A stretch of 64,000 nt of DNA from Flavobacteriales bacterium UBA4466 (lineage in GTDB: Bacteria > Bacteroidota > Bacteroidia > Flavobacteriales_D > Crocinitomicaceae). Both the position numbers and the translations under genes were made by a program. The DNA is taken from NCBI GenBank assembly GCA_905182335.1, contig CAJJBE010000002.1:62001-126000 (forward strand). Reading direction: 5' to 3'. The notes under the pieces are model-generated. The model was not told the origin of the DNA, did no database searches, and was given only the letters and a program-made list of their open reading frames with translations. Position 1 is the first letter of the stretch. Every line of letters begins with the position of its first letter. Of this stretch, positions 37,008 through 47,370 are shown one piece after another.

Positions 37008-37012
37008 TTGAG

Positions 37013-37309
37013 ATGAAGAACATTATTAAAAAACCTATTATATCAGAAAAAGCAACGGACCTAAGCGAAAAATTTAACCGCTTCACTTTTGCTGTTGATA
37101 GAACGGCTAATAAGATTGAAATTAAGAATGCTGTCGAGAAGTTGTACGGAGTTCAGGTAACTGAAGTACGAACAATGAATTATGGCGGTGGGAAATCCTC
37201 TACGAAATATACGAATAGAGGTATCGTTGAGCAACCAAGTAAAAAATGGAAAAAAGCCGTTGTTACCGTTGCAGAAGGAGAAGCGATTGATTTATTTAAT
37301 AACTTTTAA
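37013..37309 (+). CDS. rplW: 50S ribosomal protein L23
   Basis: This 98-aa protein lines the tunnel exit and docks signal recognition particle and trigger factor. [21 protein letters not shown] opens it and [22 protein letters not shown] is the family signature. Length is normal. Confidence 0.97.
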   Translation: MKNIIKKPIISEKATDLSEKFNRFTFAVDRTANKIEIKNAVEKLYGVQVTEVRTMNYGGGKSSTKYTNRGIVEQPSKKWKKAVVTVAEGEAIDLFNNF

Positions 37310-37320
37310 GCACGTTAAAC

Positions 37321-38145
37321 ATGGGTCTTAAGAAATTCAAGCCTACCACTCCAGGGCAAAGACACAAGATCAACAGTGATTACTCTGAAGTAACTACTAA
37401 TACTCCCGAAAAGAGTTTGGTAGCAGGAAAGAAGAAATCTGGTGGTCGAAACAATGATGGTAGAATGACTATGCGCTACATTGGTGGTGGTCACAAGCAA
37501 AAATACCGCATCATTGATTTCAAAAGAGAAAAGCATGGTGTTCCAGCAACGGTTAATTCGATCGAATATGATCCAAACCGAACAGCTAGAATTGCATTGT
37601 TATTCTATGCAGATGGTGAGAAACGATATATTATCGCACCTGATGGATTGAAAGTGGGCGATACTATCGTATCCGGAAAAGAAGCAGTTCCAAATGTCGG
37701 TAATGCAATGTTCTTATCGGACATTCCTCTAGGTACAGTTATTCACAATATTGAGATGAAGCCTGGTAAGGGTGGAGCTATTGCTCGTGGAGCTGGTACT
37801 TACGCACAACTGAACGCTCGAGATGGTCGTTATGCAATTATCAAACTTCCTTCTGGTGAATCTAGAATGATTTTGACAACTTGCTTGGCAACAATCGGAG
37901 CAGTATCTAACTCTGAACACAACTTGACAGTTTCTGGTAAAGCAGGACGTACAAGATGGTTAGGTCGCCGCCCACGTGTACGTGGTGTAGTAATGAATCC
38001 TGTAGATCACCCAATGGGTGGTGGTGAGGGGAAGAATTCTGGAGGCCACCCTAGATCTCGTAATGGTATTCCTGCTAAAGGATTCAAAACTAGATCTAAG
38101 AAGAAATATTCAGACAAGTTTATCATCGAAAGAAGAAAAAAATAA
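37321..38145 (+). CDS. rplB: 50S ribosomal protein L2
   Basis: This 274-aa protein supports the peptidyl-transferase centre and subunit joining. The conserved active-site loop reads [12 protein letters not shown] near residue 224. The first His, the one implicated in function, is kept; Met replaces the second His of the E. coli DHPHGGG, which I recall as usual in this phylum. Confidence 0.98.
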   Translation: MGLKKFKPTTPGQRHKINSDYSEVTTNTPEKSLVAGKKKSGGRNNDGRMTMRYIGGGHKQKYRIIDFKREKHGVPATVNSIEYDPNRTARIALLFYADGEKRYIIAPDGLKVGDTIVSGKEAVPNVGNAMFLSDIPLGTVIHNIEMKPGKGGAIARGAGTYAQLNARDGRYAIIKLPSGESRMILTTCLATIGAVSNSEHNLTVSGKAGRTRWLGRRPRVRGVVMNPVDHPMGGGEGKNSGGHPRSRNGIPAKGFKTRSKKKYSDKFIIERRKK

Positions 38146-38152
38146 TTAGGAT

Positions 38153-38431
38153 ATGAGTCGTTCATTAAAGAAGCCACCGTTTGTACACTACAAGCTAATT
38201 AAGCGAGTAGATGATGCACAAGAGTCTGGCAGCAAGTCAGTAATCAAAACATGGTCTAGAGCAAGTACAATTACTCCTGATTTTGTTGGATTAACCTTCG
38301 CTGTACACAATGGTAATAAGTTCATTCCTGTTTTCGTTAGTGAGAACATGGTTGGTCACAAGTTAGGTGAATTTTCTCCTACTCGTAACTTCCGTGGTCA
38401 CGCTGGGAACAGAAAAGATAAGAAAAGATAA
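38153..38431 (+). CDS. rpsS: 30S ribosomal protein S19
   Basis: This 92-aa head protein begins [19 protein letters not shown]. The signature [19 protein letters not shown] lies near the C-terminus. It sits 7 nt after rplB. Confidence 0.98.
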   Translation: MSRSLKKPPFVHYKLIKRVDDAQESGSKSVIKTWSRASTITPDFVGLTFAVHNGNKFIPVFVSENMVGHKLGEFSPTRNFRGHAGNRKDKKR

Positions 38432-38442
38432 AATAGCAGATT

Positions 38443-38844
38443 ATGGGTGCTAGAAAAAGATTAGTAGCAGAGCAAAGAAAAGAGGCAAACAAGTCAATCG
38501 CATTCGCGAAACTTAATAAGTCTCCAATCGCTCCACGTAAGATGAGGTTAGTTGCAGATCTTATTAGAGGAGTTGAAGTCAATAAAGCTCTAAACATTTT
38601 GCAACACAATGCTAAGGATGCGTCTACAAGCCTTGCGAAGTTATTACGTTCAGCTATTGCCAATTGGGAGCAAAAAAATGAAGGTAAAAGCATCGAAGAG
38701 GAAACTTTATTTGTTAAGTCGATTGAAGTTGGTGGAGGAGCAATGTTGAAGAGAATTCAACCAGCTCCACAAGGTCGTGCGCACAGAATTAGAAAAAGAT
38801 CTAACCATGTTACTATCGTCGTAGACGGTAAGAACGCAGAATAA
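38443..38844 (+). CDS. rplV: 50S ribosomal protein L22
   Basis: This 133-aa protein contacts all 23S domains and narrows the exit tunnel. [17 protein letters not shown] lies near residue 27, and the tunnel hairpin lies around [21 protein letters not shown] near residue 93, with no obvious macrolide-resistance deletion. Confidence 0.97.
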   Translation: MGARKRLVAEQRKEANKSIAFAKLNKSPIAPRKMRLVADLIRGVEVNKALNILQHNAKDASTSLAKLLRSAIANWEQKNEGKSIEEETLFVKSIEVGGGAMLKRIQPAPQGRAHRIRKRSNHVTIVVDGKNAE

Positions 38845-38854
38845 TTTTAGATAA

Positions 38855-39565
38855 ATGGGACAAAAAACAAATCCAATTGGAAATAGATTAGGTTTCATCC
38901 AAGGATGGGAATCTAACTGGTACGGTGGAAATAACTACGGAGACAAGATTATCGAAGATGATAAGATTCGTAAGTATCTCCGCGCTCGTTTATCTAAAGC
39001 AAGTATTTCAAAAATTATTATCGAGAGAACGTTGAAGTTGATAACCGTTACTATCAATACAGCAAGACCAGGTGTAATTATTGGAAAAGGTGGACAAGAA
39101 GTTGACAAACTGAAAGAAGAGTTGAAGAAGTTGACTAAAAAGGAAATCCAAATCAATATTTTCGAGGTGAAACGTCCAGAATTGGATGCTCGATTAGTTG
39201 CTGATGGAATTGCACGTCAACTAGAAGCAAGAATTTCTTTTAGAAGAGCAATTAAAATGTCTATTGCGAGTACAATGCGTATGGGAGCAGAAGGAATCAA
39301 GGTTAAGATTTCCGGACGTTTGAATGGCGCAGAGATGGCTCGTTCAGAGATGTACAAAGATGGACGTACTCCGTTACATACGTTCAGAGCTGACATCGAT
39401 TATGCTTTAGCAGAAGCTCACACTACATACGGTCGTCTTGGAATCAAGGTGTGGATATGTAAAGGTGAAGTTTATGGTAAGCGTGATCTCTCTCCAAACA
39501 TTGGTATGGCTTCTGGTCAGAAAGGTGGAAGAAAGCCTGCAGGAGGGAAAAGAAGAAAAAACTAA
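38855..39565 (+). CDS. rpsC: 30S ribosomal protein S3
   Basis: This 236-aa protein lies at the mRNA entry site. [13 protein letters not shown] opens it, [20 protein letters not shown] near residue 69 is the KH-domain GxxG motif, and [22 protein letters not shown] near residue 152 is the C-domain signature. The end is basic. Confidence 0.97.
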   Translation: MGQKTNPIGNRLGFIQGWESNWYGGNNYGDKIIEDDKIRKYLRARLSKASISKIIIERTLKLITVTINTARPGVIIGKGGQEVDKLKEELKKLTKKEIQINIFEVKRPELDARLVADGIARQLEARISFRRAIKMSIASTMRMGAEGIKVKISGRLNGAEMARSEMYKDGRTPLHTFRADIDYALAEAHTTYGRLGIKVWICKGEVYGKRDLSPNIGMASGQKGGRKPAGGKRRKN

Positions 39566-39588
39566 AAGGACAGTAAAATTTATTTAAG

Positions 39589-40017
39589 ATGTTACAGCCA
39601 AAAAGAACCAAATTTAGAAAAGCTCAGAAGGGTAGAAACAGAGGGTTAGCTCACAGAGGTAGCACTGTTGCTTTCGGATCTTTTGGAATAAAAACACTTG
39701 AGCCAGGTTGGCTAACTTCACGTCAAATAGAAGCTTCTCGTATCGCCGTTACTAGATACATGAAGCGTGAAGGAAAAGTGTGGATTCGTATATTCCCTGA
39801 CAAGCCTGTCACAGCTAAGCCAGCTGAGGTGCGTATGGGTAAAGGAAAAGGAGCTCCTAGCCACTGGGTTGCAGTTGTTCGCCCAGGAAGAATATTATTC
39901 GAAGCTGATGGCGTGTCGTATGAAACAGCTAAGGAAGCAATGCGTTTGGCGGCACAGAAATTACCGGTAAAATGTAAATTCGTTACGCGTAACGATTTTG
40001 TTATACCAACAAAATAG
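39589..40017 (+). CDS. rplP: 50S ribosomal protein L16
   Basis: This 142-aa protein binds near the A-site t[22 protein letters not shown] starts it, and [21 protein letters not shown] near residue 83 is the family signature. rpmC follows after 9 nt. Confidence 0.98.
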   Translation: MLQPKRTKFRKAQKGRNRGLAHRGSTVAFGSFGIKTLEPGWLTSRQIEASRIAVTRYMKREGKVWIRIFPDKPVTAKPAEVRMGKGKGAPSHWVAVVRPGRILFEADGVSYETAKEAMRLAAQKLPVKCKFVTRNDFVIPTK

Positions 40018-40026
40018 TAATTAAGT

Positions 40027-40221
40027 ATGAAGCAGGAAGAAATCGCAAAAATGTCGGATGTAAAGGTGAAAGATCAACTTTCAAATTTATCTGAGCAAAT
40101 GGTTAAAATGAAATTGACGCACAGTGTTGCACCAATGGAAAACCCATTACAACTCCGCCATATGAGAAGAACAATCGCAAGATTGAAGACTGAATTAACA
40201 AAACGTGAAGCACAAGCGTAG
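40027..40221 (+). CDS. rpmC: 50S ribosomal protein L29
   Basis: This 64-aa two-helix protein sits by the tunnel exit. MKQEEIAKMSDVKVKDQLSNL and LRHMRRTIARLKTELTKRE match the family. Confidence 0.96.
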   Translation: MKQEEIAKMSDVKVKDQLSNLSEQMVKMKLTHSVAPMENPLQLRHMRRTIARLKTELTKREAQA

Positions 40222-40245
40222 TTGCTTGTTAAAAACTAGCTTGAA

Positions 40246-40503
40246 ATGGAAAAGCGTAATTTAAGAAAAGAGCGTATTGGGATCGTAACTAGTGACAAGA
40301 TGGATAAGTCTATTGTTGTTGCGGTTGAACGTAAAGTTAAACATCCCAAATACGGAAAGTTCGTTAAGAACACTACAAAATTTGTTGCTCATGATGAAAA
40401 GAATGATTGCAATGAGGGAGATACAGTTAAGATTATGGAGACAAGACCTTTGTCGAAATCGAAAAACTGGAGATTAGTAGAGGTTGTTGAACGAGCAAAA
40501 TAA
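40246..40503 (+). CDS. rpsQ: 30S ribosomal protein S17
   Basis: This 85-aa OB-fold protein stabilises 16S r[24 protein letters not shown] opens it, and [21 protein letters not shown] is the C-terminal signature. Confidence 0.97.
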   Translation: MEKRNLRKERIGIVTSDKMDKSIVVAVERKVKHPKYGKFVKNTTKFVAHDEKNDCNEGDTVKIMETRPLSKSKNWRLVEVVERAK

Positions 40504-40512
40504 TTTTTAGTA

Positions 40513-40881
40513 ATGATACAAACTGAATCAAGACTTAAAGTGGCTGACAACTCTGGAGCAAAAGAGGTGTTATGTATCCGTGTTTTAGGGGGTACAAAAC
40601 GTCGATATGCTTCTGTAGGTGACAAAATAGTTGTTACCGTAAAGAGTGCGATGCCATCTGGCGCTGTCAAGAAAGGAACAGTAGCCACAGCAGTAATAGT
40701 AAGAACAAAGAAGGAAGTACGTCGTGCCGATGGATCTTATATACGCTTTGATGATAACGCTTGCGTTATCTTAAATCAAACAGGTGAGATGAGAGGGACT
40801 CGTATTTTTGGACCAGTTGCCCGTGAGTTACGTGATGCAAACTTTATGAAAGTTGTATCTCTTGCTCCTGAGGTACTTTAA
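40513..40881 (+). CDS. rplN: 50S ribosomal protein L14
   Basis: This 122-aa protein forms the intersubunit bridge B8. [21 protein letters not shown] opens it, and [28 protein letters not shown] sequence (about 55-75) is the signature. The length is exact for the family. It starts the spc block. Confidence 0.98.
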   Translation: MIQTESRLKVADNSGAKEVLCIRVLGGTKRRYASVGDKIVVTVKSAMPSGAVKKGTVATAVIVRTKKEVRRADGSYIRFDDNACVILNQTGEMRGTRIFGPVARELRDANFMKVVSLAPEVL

Positions 40882-40899
40882 TCAAATTTAATTGACGTT

Positions 40900-41217
40900 A
40901 TGCAACAGAAATTACACATTAAAGTAGGTGACACTGTTAAAATTATTAGCGGTGAATCGAACGGTCAAGAAGGAAAAATTCTTACGATCGACAGAAAAAA
41001 ATCGCGCGCTATAGTTGAGGGTGTTAACTTAATGAAGAAACACCAAAAACCTAGTGCAACGGAACCACAGGGTGGAATCGTGGAGAAAGAAGCAAGTATC
41101 CACATTTCCAACCTCATGATTATTTCAGACGGTCAAGCTTCACGTACAGGACGTAAAGCGGACGAGGATGGAAAAATGGTTCGTTATTCAAAAAAATCCG
41201 GAAAGGAAATTAAGTAA
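40900..41217 (+). CDS. rplX: 50S ribosomal protein L24
   Basis: This 105-aa assembly initiator has a KOW motif, [21 protein letters not shown] (residues 11-31). [19 protein letters not shown] follows. Its stop overlaps the rplE start by one base, so the two are coupled. Confidence 0.97.
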   Translation: MQQKLHIKVGDTVKIISGESNGQEGKILTIDRKKSRAIVEGVNLMKKHQKPSATEPQGGIVEKEASIHISNLMIISDGQASRTGRKADEDGKMVRYSKKSGKEIK

Positions 41218-41768
41218 TGAGTTATACACCAAGACTACAGGAAAAGTATAGCGCTGAAATCATTTCAGCTCTTACTGAAAAGTTCGGTTACAAGACTGTA
41301 ATGCAAGTACCGAAACTAGAGAAAATTATTATTAGCCAAGGTATCGGAGATGCAGTTGGTGATAAGAAGTTAATTGATAATGCAATCGAAGATGTATCTC
41401 GTATTGCTGGTCAAAGAGCTGTCGCGACGATTTCGAAAAAAGATATTTCGAATTTCAAATTAAGAAAGGGAATGCCTATTGGAACCAAAGTAACTTTAAG
41501 AGGTCATCGCATGTATGATTTTTTAGATCGATTTATTTCAGTAGCTTTGCCGCGAACTAGAGATTTTAGAGGTATTAATGCTAAAGGATTTGATGGAAGA
41601 GGGAACTTTAACATGGGTGTTAAAGAACATATTATTTTTCCAGAAATTGATATTGACAAAGTGAGTCGAATCATGGGTATGGACATTACTTTCGTAACAT
41701 CTGCAAAAAGCGATGAGGAAGGAAATGCTTTACTCGGAGAATTTGGTTTTCCTTTTACAAAAAAATAA
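41217..41768 (+). CDS. rplE: 50S ribosomal protein L5
   Basis: This 183-aa protein binds 5S rRNA and P-site t[24 protein letters not shown] near residue 30, [14 protein letters not shown] near residue 83 and [20 protein letters not shown] near residue 112 are family marks. Confidence 0.98.
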   Translation: MSYTPRLQEKYSAEIISALTEKFGYKTVMQVPKLEKIIISQGIGDAVGDKKLIDNAIEDVSRIAGQRAVATISKKDISNFKLRKGMPIGTKVTLRGHRMYDFLDRFISVALPRTRDFRGINAKGFDGRGNFNMGVKEHIIFPEIDIDKVSRIMGMDITFVTSAKSDEEGNALLGEFGFPFTKK

Positions 41769-41774
41769 TTAGAG

Positions 41775-42089
41775 ATGGCAAAAGAATCAATGAAAGCGCG
41801 AGAGCGAAAAAGAATTAAAATGGCTGCTCGTTATGCTGGAAAGCGTGCTGAGTTAACAAAAATTCTTAAGTCTACTGACCAGTCAGAAGATATGGCGGAT
41901 GCTAAATGGAATGCAATGATTGCATTACAAAAGTTGCCGGCTAATTCTGCGAAGGTCCGTGTTCACAACAGATGTGGATTAACAGGTAGGCCAAGAGGGT
42001 ATATGCGTCAATTCGGTATTTCAAGGGTAACATTCCGTGAAATGGCATTGAACGGTATGATACCAGGTGTTAAAAAAGCGAGTTGGTAA
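41775..42089 (+). CDS. rpsN: 30S ribosomal protein S14, zinc-free form with a longer middle
   Basis: This 104-aa protein starts [15 protein letters not shown] and ends [20 protein letters not shown]. There is a single Cys ([18 protein letters not shown]), so the CxxC zinc site of the short form is absent. The middle [20 protein letters not shown] is about 15 residues longer than the roughly 89-aa S14 I recall as usual in Flavobacteria, giving a length close to proteobacterial S14 (101 aa). Confidence 0.96.
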   Translation: MAKESMKARERKRIKMAARYAGKRAELTKILKSTDQSEDMADAKWNAMIALQKLPANSAKVRVHNRCGLTGRPRGYMRQFGISRVTFREMALNGMIPGVKKASW

Positions 42090-42095
42090 ATTATT

Positions 42096-42132
42096 AACTG
42101 GTTTCAGGTTCAATAAAAAATTGAAAACCGTT
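42096..42132 (+). other. hairpin between rpsN and rpsH
   Basis: AACTGGTT...TTCAAT and ATTGAAAACCGTT pair with a 5-nt bulge around an A-rich loop in the 60-nt rpsN-rpsH spacer. There is no U tract, so it is not a terminator. It could be a regulatory or processing site. Confidence 0.4.
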
Positions 42133-42149
42133 ACCGAAATTTATAAGTA

Positions 42150-42548
42150 ATGAATACAGATCCAATAGCAGATTTCTTAACTCGTATACGTAACGCAAGT
42201 TCTGCGAAGTTAAAAATGGTTGAAATCCCAGGCTCAAACGTGAAGCGTGCAATGACACAAATCTTGTTTGACCAAGGATATATCACAGACTTCAAATTTG
42301 AAGATGATGATAAGCAAGGTACAATTAAGATTGCATTGAAGTACAATCCATCAACGAAAGTTCCAGCAATTACTAAATTGCAAAGAGCTTCTCGTCCAGG
42401 TTTAAGAAAATATAATGGGGCTAATGATATGCCACGTGTATTGAACGGACTTGGAATAGCGATTGTATCTACATCAAAAGGTGTAATTACAGGTAAGCAA
42501 GCAACAAGAGAAAACGTAGGAGGAGAAGTTCTTGCTTACGTTTATTAA
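42150..42548 (+). CDS. rpsH: 30S ribosomal protein S8
   Basis: This 132-aa protein folds the 16S central domain and represses the spc operon in E. coli. MNTDPIADFLTRIRNASSAK opens it, and GIAIVSTSKGVITGKQATREN near residue 102 is the signature. The 60-nt spacer before it is the longest in the spc block and holds a hairpin. Confidence 0.98.
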   Translation: MNTDPIADFLTRIRNASSAKLKMVEIPGSNVKRAMTQILFDQGYITDFKFEDDDKQGTIKIALKYNPSTKVPAITKLQRASRPGLRKYNGANDMPRVLNGLGIAIVSTSKGVITGKQATRENVGGEVLAYVY

Positions 42549-42568
42549 TTAAATTAAGTACAAAGATA

Positions 42569-43120
42569 ATGTCAAGGATAGGTAAATCCCCAGTAACAAT
42601 CCCGAGTGGAGTAGAAGTGAAATTTGACAATAACGTAGTTACGGTCAAGGGGTCTAAAGGTGAGTTGATGCAAGAAATGGATTCTTGTGTTTCAATGAGC
42701 ATTGAAGATAGCACAATAACTTTTACCCGCGAATCAGATTCTCCTGATCATAGAGCAAAACATGGTTTATATCGTGCGTTAGTTCTTAATATGATCGTTG
42801 GTGTTTCGGAAGGGTTCAAAAAGGAATTAGAAGTAGTAGGTGTAGGTTATCGTGCTAACGCTAATGGTCAAACATTAGAGTTATCATTAGGATTTTCACA
42901 CCCATTTGTTTTCGAAATTCCTAAAGAAATTAAGGTATCTGCAGTTTCAGCTAAAGGTAAGGCGCCAGTTATAACATTGGAGTCTCACGATAAACAGTTA
43001 GTTGGACAAGTCGCTGCCAAGATTCGATCTCTTCGTAAACCAGAACCATACAAAGGTAAAGGAGTACGATTCTTAGGTGAAGAAATTAGAAGAAAAGCTG
43101 GTAAAACGGCAGCGAAATAA
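42569..43120 (+). CDS. rplF: 50S ribosomal protein L6
   Basis: This 183-aa two-domain protein lies near the factor-binding site. MSRIGKSPVTIPSGVEVKFD opens it, and KPEPYKGKGVRFLGEEIRRK near residue 156 is the C-terminal signature. Confidence 0.98.
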   Translation: MSRIGKSPVTIPSGVEVKFDNNVVTVKGSKGELMQEMDSCVSMSIEDSTITFTRESDSPDHRAKHGLYRALVLNMIVGVSEGFKKELEVVGVGYRANANGQTLELSLGFSHPFVFEIPKEIKVSAVSAKGKAPVITLESHDKQLVGQVAAKIRSLRKPEPYKGKGVRFLGEEIRRKAGKTAAK

Positions 43121-43139
43121 TTATTAGATATCATTAATT

Positions 43140-43490
43140 ATGGCATTCAGCAAAGTAACAAGAAGAGCAAAAATCAAAAGGAGAATCAGAAAGAAAATTA
43201 CTGGTACTTCTTTGATGCCTCGTTTATCTGTTTTTAGAAGTAACAAACAGATTTACGCTCAAATTATTGACGATTCAACTGGTAAAACATTAATATCAGC
43301 ATCATCGTTTAACAACAAGGCAGCCAAAGGAACAAAAATTCAACAAGCGGCTGTTGTTGGTAAAGAGGTAGCAAAAAAGGCAATTAAGGCCGGAATAGAG
43401 AAAGCGGTATTCGATCGTAATGGATATTTATACCACGGACGAGTTAAATCATTAGCTGACTCAGCAAGAGAAAGCGGACTAAAATTATAA
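43140..43490 (+). CDS. rplR: 50S ribosomal protein L18
   Basis: This 116-aa protein anchors 5S r[21 protein letters not shown] near residue 29 and [21 protein letters not shown] near residue 90 match the family. rpsE follows after only 2 nt. Confidence 0.98.
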   Translation: MAFSKVTRRAKIKRRIRKKITGTSLMPRLSVFRSNKQIYAQIIDDSTGKTLISASSFNNKAAKGTKIQQAAVVGKEVAKKAIKAGIEKAVFDRNGYLYHGRVKSLADSARESGLKL

Positions 43491-43492
43491 GA

Positions 43493-44008
43493 ATGGCAAA
43501 AGAAGTAAACAGAGTAAAATCTGCAGATATCGAGCTTAAAGATAAGCTTGTTGCCGTGAACCGAGTAACCAAGGTTACTAAAGGTGGACGTACGTTTAGT
43601 TTCTCTGCAATTGTTGTTGTAGGTGATGAAAACGGTATCGTTGGACACGGATTAGGAAAAGCAAAGGAGATAACGGAAGCAATTTCTAAAGGAATTGATG
43701 ATGCTAAGAAGAACTTAATTAGAGTTCCAATCTTACATGGTACTGTGCCTCACTTGCAAAAAGGTAAATTCAGTGGGGCAAGAGTTCTGTTGAGACCAGC
43801 CTCTGAAGGTACTGGGGTTATCGCCGGTGGTGCTATGCGTGCAGTACTTGAAAGTGTTGGTGTTCATAATGTCTTGGCAAAATCACAAGGTTCTTCTAAC
43901 CCACATAACGTGGTTAAGGCGACAATTGATGCCTTATCTCAAATGAGAGATGCGGTACAAGTTGCACGTCAAAGAGGAGTAAATCTTGATAAAGTATTTA
44001 ACGGTTAA
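43493..44008 (+). CDS. rpsE: 30S ribosomal protein S5
   Basis: This 171-aa protein acts in decoding fidelity. [21 protein letters not shown] near residue 22 includes the loop where spectinomycin-resistance changes occur, apparently wild type. [14 protein letters not shown] follows. Confidence 0.98.
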   Translation: MAKEVNRVKSADIELKDKLVAVNRVTKVTKGGRTFSFSAIVVVGDENGIVGHGLGKAKEITEAISKGIDDAKKNLIRVPILHGTVPHLQKGKFSGARVLLRPASEGTGVIAGGAMRAVLESVGVHNVLAKSQGSSNPHNVVKATIDALSQMRDAVQVARQRGVNLDKVFNG

Positions 44009-44018
44009 ATAGAGCGTC

Positions 44019-44195
44019 ATGGCGAAAATAAAAATTAAGCAAGTAAGAAGCACTATTAATCGTCCAGCAAGACAAAAGGCTACGATTAAGGCATTAGGAT
44101 TTAGTAAGTTGAATCAGACTATAGAGAAAGAGGCAACTCCACAAATCTTAGGAATGGTTAAAAAAGTTCAACACTTAGTTGAAGTTGTTGATTAA
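44019..44195 (+). CDS. rpmD: 50S ribosomal protein L30
   Basis: This is a 58-aa gene with ATG at 44019 and TAA at 44193-44195, sitting 10 nt after rpsE and 19 nt before rplO. The product starts MAKIKIKQVRSTINRPARQK, continues TIKALGFSKLNQTIEKEATP and ends VKKVQHLVEVVD, which is the full L30 fold. The position is conserved in spc operons. Confidence 0.97.
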   Translation: MAKIKIKQVRSTINRPARQKATIKALGFSKLNQTIEKEATPQILGMVKKVQHLVEVVD

Positions 44196-44214
44196 ACTTT
44201 AAAACATTAGAAAG

Positions 44215-44661
44215 ATGAATTTAAATAATTTAACTCCTGCAAAAGGTTCTACAAAAAATGGTAAAAGAATTGCACGTGGTCAGGGATCTGGTCGTGGTGG
44301 AACTTCTACTCGTGGACACAAGGGAGCAAAATCAAGATCAGGTTACTCAAGAAAAATAGGATTTGAAGGTGGGCAAATGCCGCTTCAAAGACGTGTACCT
44401 AAGTTTGGTTTCAAGAATATCAATAGAGTAGAATATAAGGCGATTAATTTAGATATTATCGAATCTTTAATTGAAAGAAAAGGAGTGAAAGAAATTACTC
44501 TAGAGGTTCTTCAGGATAATGGATTGGTTTCTAGAAATGAGCTTGTCAAAATACTTGGAAGAGGCGAAATGAAGTCTACAATTAACGTTTCAGCTCATAA
44601 GTTTTCAGATACTGCTAAAGCAGCAATTGAAGATAAAGGTGGGAACTGTACAGAATTGTAA
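44215..44661 (+). CDS. rplO: 50S ribosomal protein L15
   Basis: This 148-aa assembly protein has the glycine/arginine-rich N-terminus (GKRIARGQGSGRGGTSTRGH) and FEGGQMPLQRRVPKFGFKN near residue 50. secY follows after 25 nt. Confidence 0.98.
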   Translation: MNLNNLTPAKGSTKNGKRIARGQGSGRGGTSTRGHKGAKSRSGYSRKIGFEGGQMPLQRRVPKFGFKNINRVEYKAINLDIIESLIERKGVKEITLEVLQDNGLVSRNELVKILGRGEMKSTINVSAHKFSDTAKAAIEDKGGNCTEL

Positions 44662-44686
44662 TTAACTTTGTCAATATTTTTTACGG

Positions 44687-46030
44687 ATGAAAAGATTTAT
44701 TAATAGTTTAAAGAATATCTGGAAGGTAGAAGAATTAAGGAAAAGAATTTTGCTAACGCTTAGTTTGATTCTTATCTATCGTATCGGATCGTTCATTATC
44801 TTACCAGGGGTTGATTATACTAAACTTGCAGCAGCACAAGAGAGTGGTAATCAGAATGTGTTAGAAACTCTACTGTCGCTATTTTCTGGTGGTGGTTTCT
44901 CGAATGCATCAATAATGGCATTAGGTATTATGCCTTATATTAGTGCTTCGATTATCATGCAGCTACTAGGAATGGCAGTTCCTGCCGTTCAGAAAATGCA
45001 AACGGAAGGTGAGTCTGGCAGAAAACGTATCAATAATTACACTCGTGTTTTAACAATCATTATTTGTGCATTACAAGCACCGTCTTATTTGACTCTTTAT
45101 GTCGCAAACAAGGGCGCATTACCAGCAGATGCTACTACTTTTTGGTGGGCTCAGTCTATTATTGTATTAGTTGCTGGAGCAATGTTTGCTGTATGGTTAG
45201 GAGAGAGAATAACAGATAAAGGTATCGGGAATGGCATTTCTTTATTGATCACTGTTGGGATTTTATCTAGACTTCCTTCAGCTTTTATGGCTGAATTTGG
45301 TTTTGCTGTTGAATCTGGAAATTTAATCAAGATTGTTTTAGAGATCTTCATATTTATGGTTGTCGTAATGGGAACCATTTTAATTGTTCAAGGTGTACGC
45401 AAGGTACCGTTAAACACCGCTAAGCGTGTTGTTGGTTCCAGATCTGCAGAAAACCAAGGAGCAAGAAGTTACTTACCAATTAAGGTGAATGCTTCTGGGG
45501 TAATGCCAATTATCTTTGCTCAGGCTATTATGACGGTGCCTATGATGCTGTTTAGTGGAACAGGAGATGGCAGTAGTTTTATTGCTAGAAACCTGAGTGA
45601 TATTTACGGGGTTGGATACAATGCTTTATTGGCAGTACTGATTATTGTATTTACATATTTCTATACAGCAATTATGATTAATCCGCGTAAAATTGCTGAT
45701 GAATTGAAAAGAAGTGGAGGGTTTATTCCAGGGATTCGTCCAGGAGAGGATACTGCTGGTTATATTGATTCATTAGTTTCAAGAATTACCTTGCCAGGGT
45801 CAATATTTTTAGCGTTTATCGCAATTATACCTGCATTTGCTTCAATGGCAGGTGTTAACGATGCGTTCGCAATGTTCTTTGGTGGGACTTCATTATTGAT
45901 TATGGTTGGTGTTGTTTTGGATACACTTCAACAAGTTGAGTCTTATCTTTTAAATCGTCACATGGACGGGCTAATGGAAGGAACTCGTGTGAAGGGGAGA
46001 AGAACAGCTAACGAAATGTCTGGAATGTAA
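44687..46030 (+). CDS. secY: preprotein translocase subunit SecY
   Basis: This 447-aa channel protein has ten membrane helices. [27 protein letters not shown] near residues 85-110 is the SecY signature, and [22 protein letters not shown] near residue 345 is the large cytoplasmic loop that contacts SecA and ribosomes. The plug region lies around [11 protein letters not shown]. infA follows after 2 nt. Confidence 0.97.
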   Translation: MKRFINSLKNIWKVEELRKRILLTLSLILIYRIGSFIILPGVDYTKLAAAQESGNQNVLETLLSLFSGGGFSNASIMALGIMPYISASIIMQLLGMAVPAVQKMQTEGESGRKRINNYTRVLTIIICALQAPSYLTLYVANKGALPADATTFWWAQSIIVLVAGAMFAVWLGERITDKGIGNGISLLITVGILSRLPSAFMAEFGFAVESGNLIKIVLEIFIFMVVVMGTILIVQGVRKVPLNTAKRVVGSRSAENQGARSYLPIKVNASGVMPIIFAQAIMTVPMMLFSGTGDGSSFIARNLSDIYGVGYNALLAVLIIVFTYFYTAIMINPRKIADELKRSGGFIPGIRPGEDTAGYIDSLVSRITLPGSIFLAFIAIIPAFASMAGVNDAFAMFFGGTSLLIMVGVVLDTLQQVESYLLNRHMDGLMEGTRVKGRRTANEMSGM

Positions 46031-46032
46031 TT

Positions 46033-46251
46033 ATGGCAAAACAAGCATCTATAGAGCAAGACGGAGTAATCATTGAAGCATTATCTAACGCGATGTTTCG
46101 TGTTGAGTTGGAAAATGGTCACGTAATTACTGCACATATATCTGGAAAAATGAGAATGTATTATATTAAAATTCTTCCAGGGGATAAAGTTAAAGTGGAA
46201 ATGTCGCCTTATGATTTAACAAAAGGTAGAATCACATTTAGATATAAATAA
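46033..46251 (+). CDS. infA: translation initiation factor IF-1
   Basis: This 72-aa OB-fold protein starts [20 protein letters not shown] and has [21 protein letters not shown] and [11 protein letters not shown]. The length is exact for bacterial IF-1. Confidence 0.98.
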   Translation: MAKQASIEQDGVIIEALSNAMFRVELENGHVITAHISGKMRMYYIKILPGDKVKVEMSPYDLTKGRITFRYK

Positions 46252-46356
46252 AAATGAAACTTTTAATGGGAGTGAATGGTTGGTGCAAGAAGAGAAGTCT
46301 TCGGAAATATTAACCTTAATCTCTATAAATTGAAGGTAGACTAATTAAAACAAGAG

Positions 46357-46473
46357 ATGAAAGTAAGAGCATCAGTTAAAAAGCGATCGGTTGATTGCAA
46401 GATCGTTAAAAGAAAAGGACGTGTTTATGTTATAAACAAGAAGAATCCTAAATTTAAACAAAGACAAGGATAA
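46357..46473 (+). CDS. rpmJ: 50S ribosomal protein L36, zinc-free form
   Basis: This is a 38-aa gene (ATG 46357, TAA 46471-46473), 11 nt before rpsM. The product starts [20 protein letters not shown] and ends [11 protein letters not shown]. Of the four zinc ligands of classical L36 (Cys11, Cys14, Cys27, His at 32-33), only Cys14 remains; the others are Ser11, Asn27 and Phe33. It is therefore the C-minus, zinc-independent form. The spacer before it is unusually long, 105 nt. Confidence 0.95.
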   Translation: MKVRASVKKRSVDCKIVKRKGRVYVINKKNPKFKQRQG

Positions 46474-46484
46474 AACATAAAAGT

Positions 46485-46850
46485 ATGGCACGTATTGCAG
46501 GTATTGATTTACCAAAAAACAAAAGAGGTGTAATCGGATTGACTTACATCTATGGTATTGGAAGAAGCAGATCACAAAGAATCCTTAAGGATTCTAGTGT
46601 AGATGAAAACATCAAAGTTCAAGATTGGAATGATGATCAGTTGGCTGCGATCCGTAATGCTATTAACGAAGTTAAGGTTGAAGGATCGTTACGTTCTGAA
46701 GTTCAAACAAACATTAAACGTTTGATGGATATTGGATGTCAACGTGGAATTCGTCACAGAACTGGTTTACCATTAAGAGGGCAGAGAACAAAGAACAATT
46801 CTCGTACTAGAAAAGGTAGAAGAAAAACAGTTGCTAATAAGAAAAAATAA
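46485..46850 (+). CDS. rpsM: 30S ribosomal protein S13
   Basis: This 121-aa head protein contacts 50S and P-site t[24 protein letters not shown] opens it, and [21 protein letters not shown] is the C-terminal signature. It starts the alpha block. Confidence 0.98.
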   Translation: MARIAGIDLPKNKRGVIGLTYIYGIGRSRSQRILKDSSVDENIKVQDWNDDQLAAIRNAINEVKVEGSLRSEVQTNIKRLMDIGCQRGIRHRTGLPLRGQRTKNNSRTRKGRRKTVANKKK

Positions 46851-46857
46851 TAATTAG

Positions 46858-46887
46858 TTGGTTTGTGAGATTTTTCTCACAAACCAA
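46858..46887 (+). other. 13-bp perfect hairpin between rpsM and rpsK
   Basis: TTGGTTTGTGAGA, a TTTT loop and TCTCACAAACCAA form a perfect 13-bp stem, 7 nt after the rpsM stop and 20 nt before the rpsK start. No U run follows, so it is unlikely to be a strong terminator. RNase III processing, attenuation or a protein-binding site are options. Confidence 0.75.
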
Positions 46888-46907
46888 TCTAATAATGCAA
46901 AGTTAAA

Positions 46908-47294
46908 ATGGCAAAGTCAAATCAAAAGAAGAAGAAAAATGTCAAAGTAGATGCATTGGGTGAAGCGCATATTCAAGCTACCTTCAACAATGTTATTATT
47001 TCTTTGACTAACAATGCTGGTCAAGTTATTTCTTGGTCTTCAGCAGGAAAAATGGGTTTCAGAGGTTCTAAGAAGAACACGCCTTATGCGGCACAAGTAG
47101 CAGCAGAAGACGCAGCGAAAGAAGCACATGACTTCGGATTACGTAAGGTTAAAGTATTTGTAAAAGGACCTGGTTCTGGACGTGAGTCCGCAATTAGATC
47201 GTTACACAATGCAGGAATTGAAGTAACTGAAATCATTGATGTTACTCCTCTACCACATAATGGATGTCGTCCACCGAAACGAAGAAGAGTATAG
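46908..47294 (+). CDS. rpsK: 30S ribosomal protein S11
   Basis: This 128-aa platform protein has [21 protein letters not shown] near the start, [20 protein letters not shown], and [16 protein letters not shown] at the end. Length is normal. Confidence 0.98.
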   Translation: MAKSNQKKKKNVKVDALGEAHIQATFNNVIISLTNNAGQVISWSSAGKMGFRGSKKNTPYAAQVAAEDAAKEAHDFGLRKVKVFVKGPGSGRESAIRSLHNAGIEVTEIIDVTPLPHNGCRPPKRRRV

Positions 47295-47370
47295 TTTAGT
47301 AAATAACAAAGAGAATCAAGACCTTCGAAGGAAAGCCTTAATTCATGGTCTCTCTTAATTAAAAATAAAA

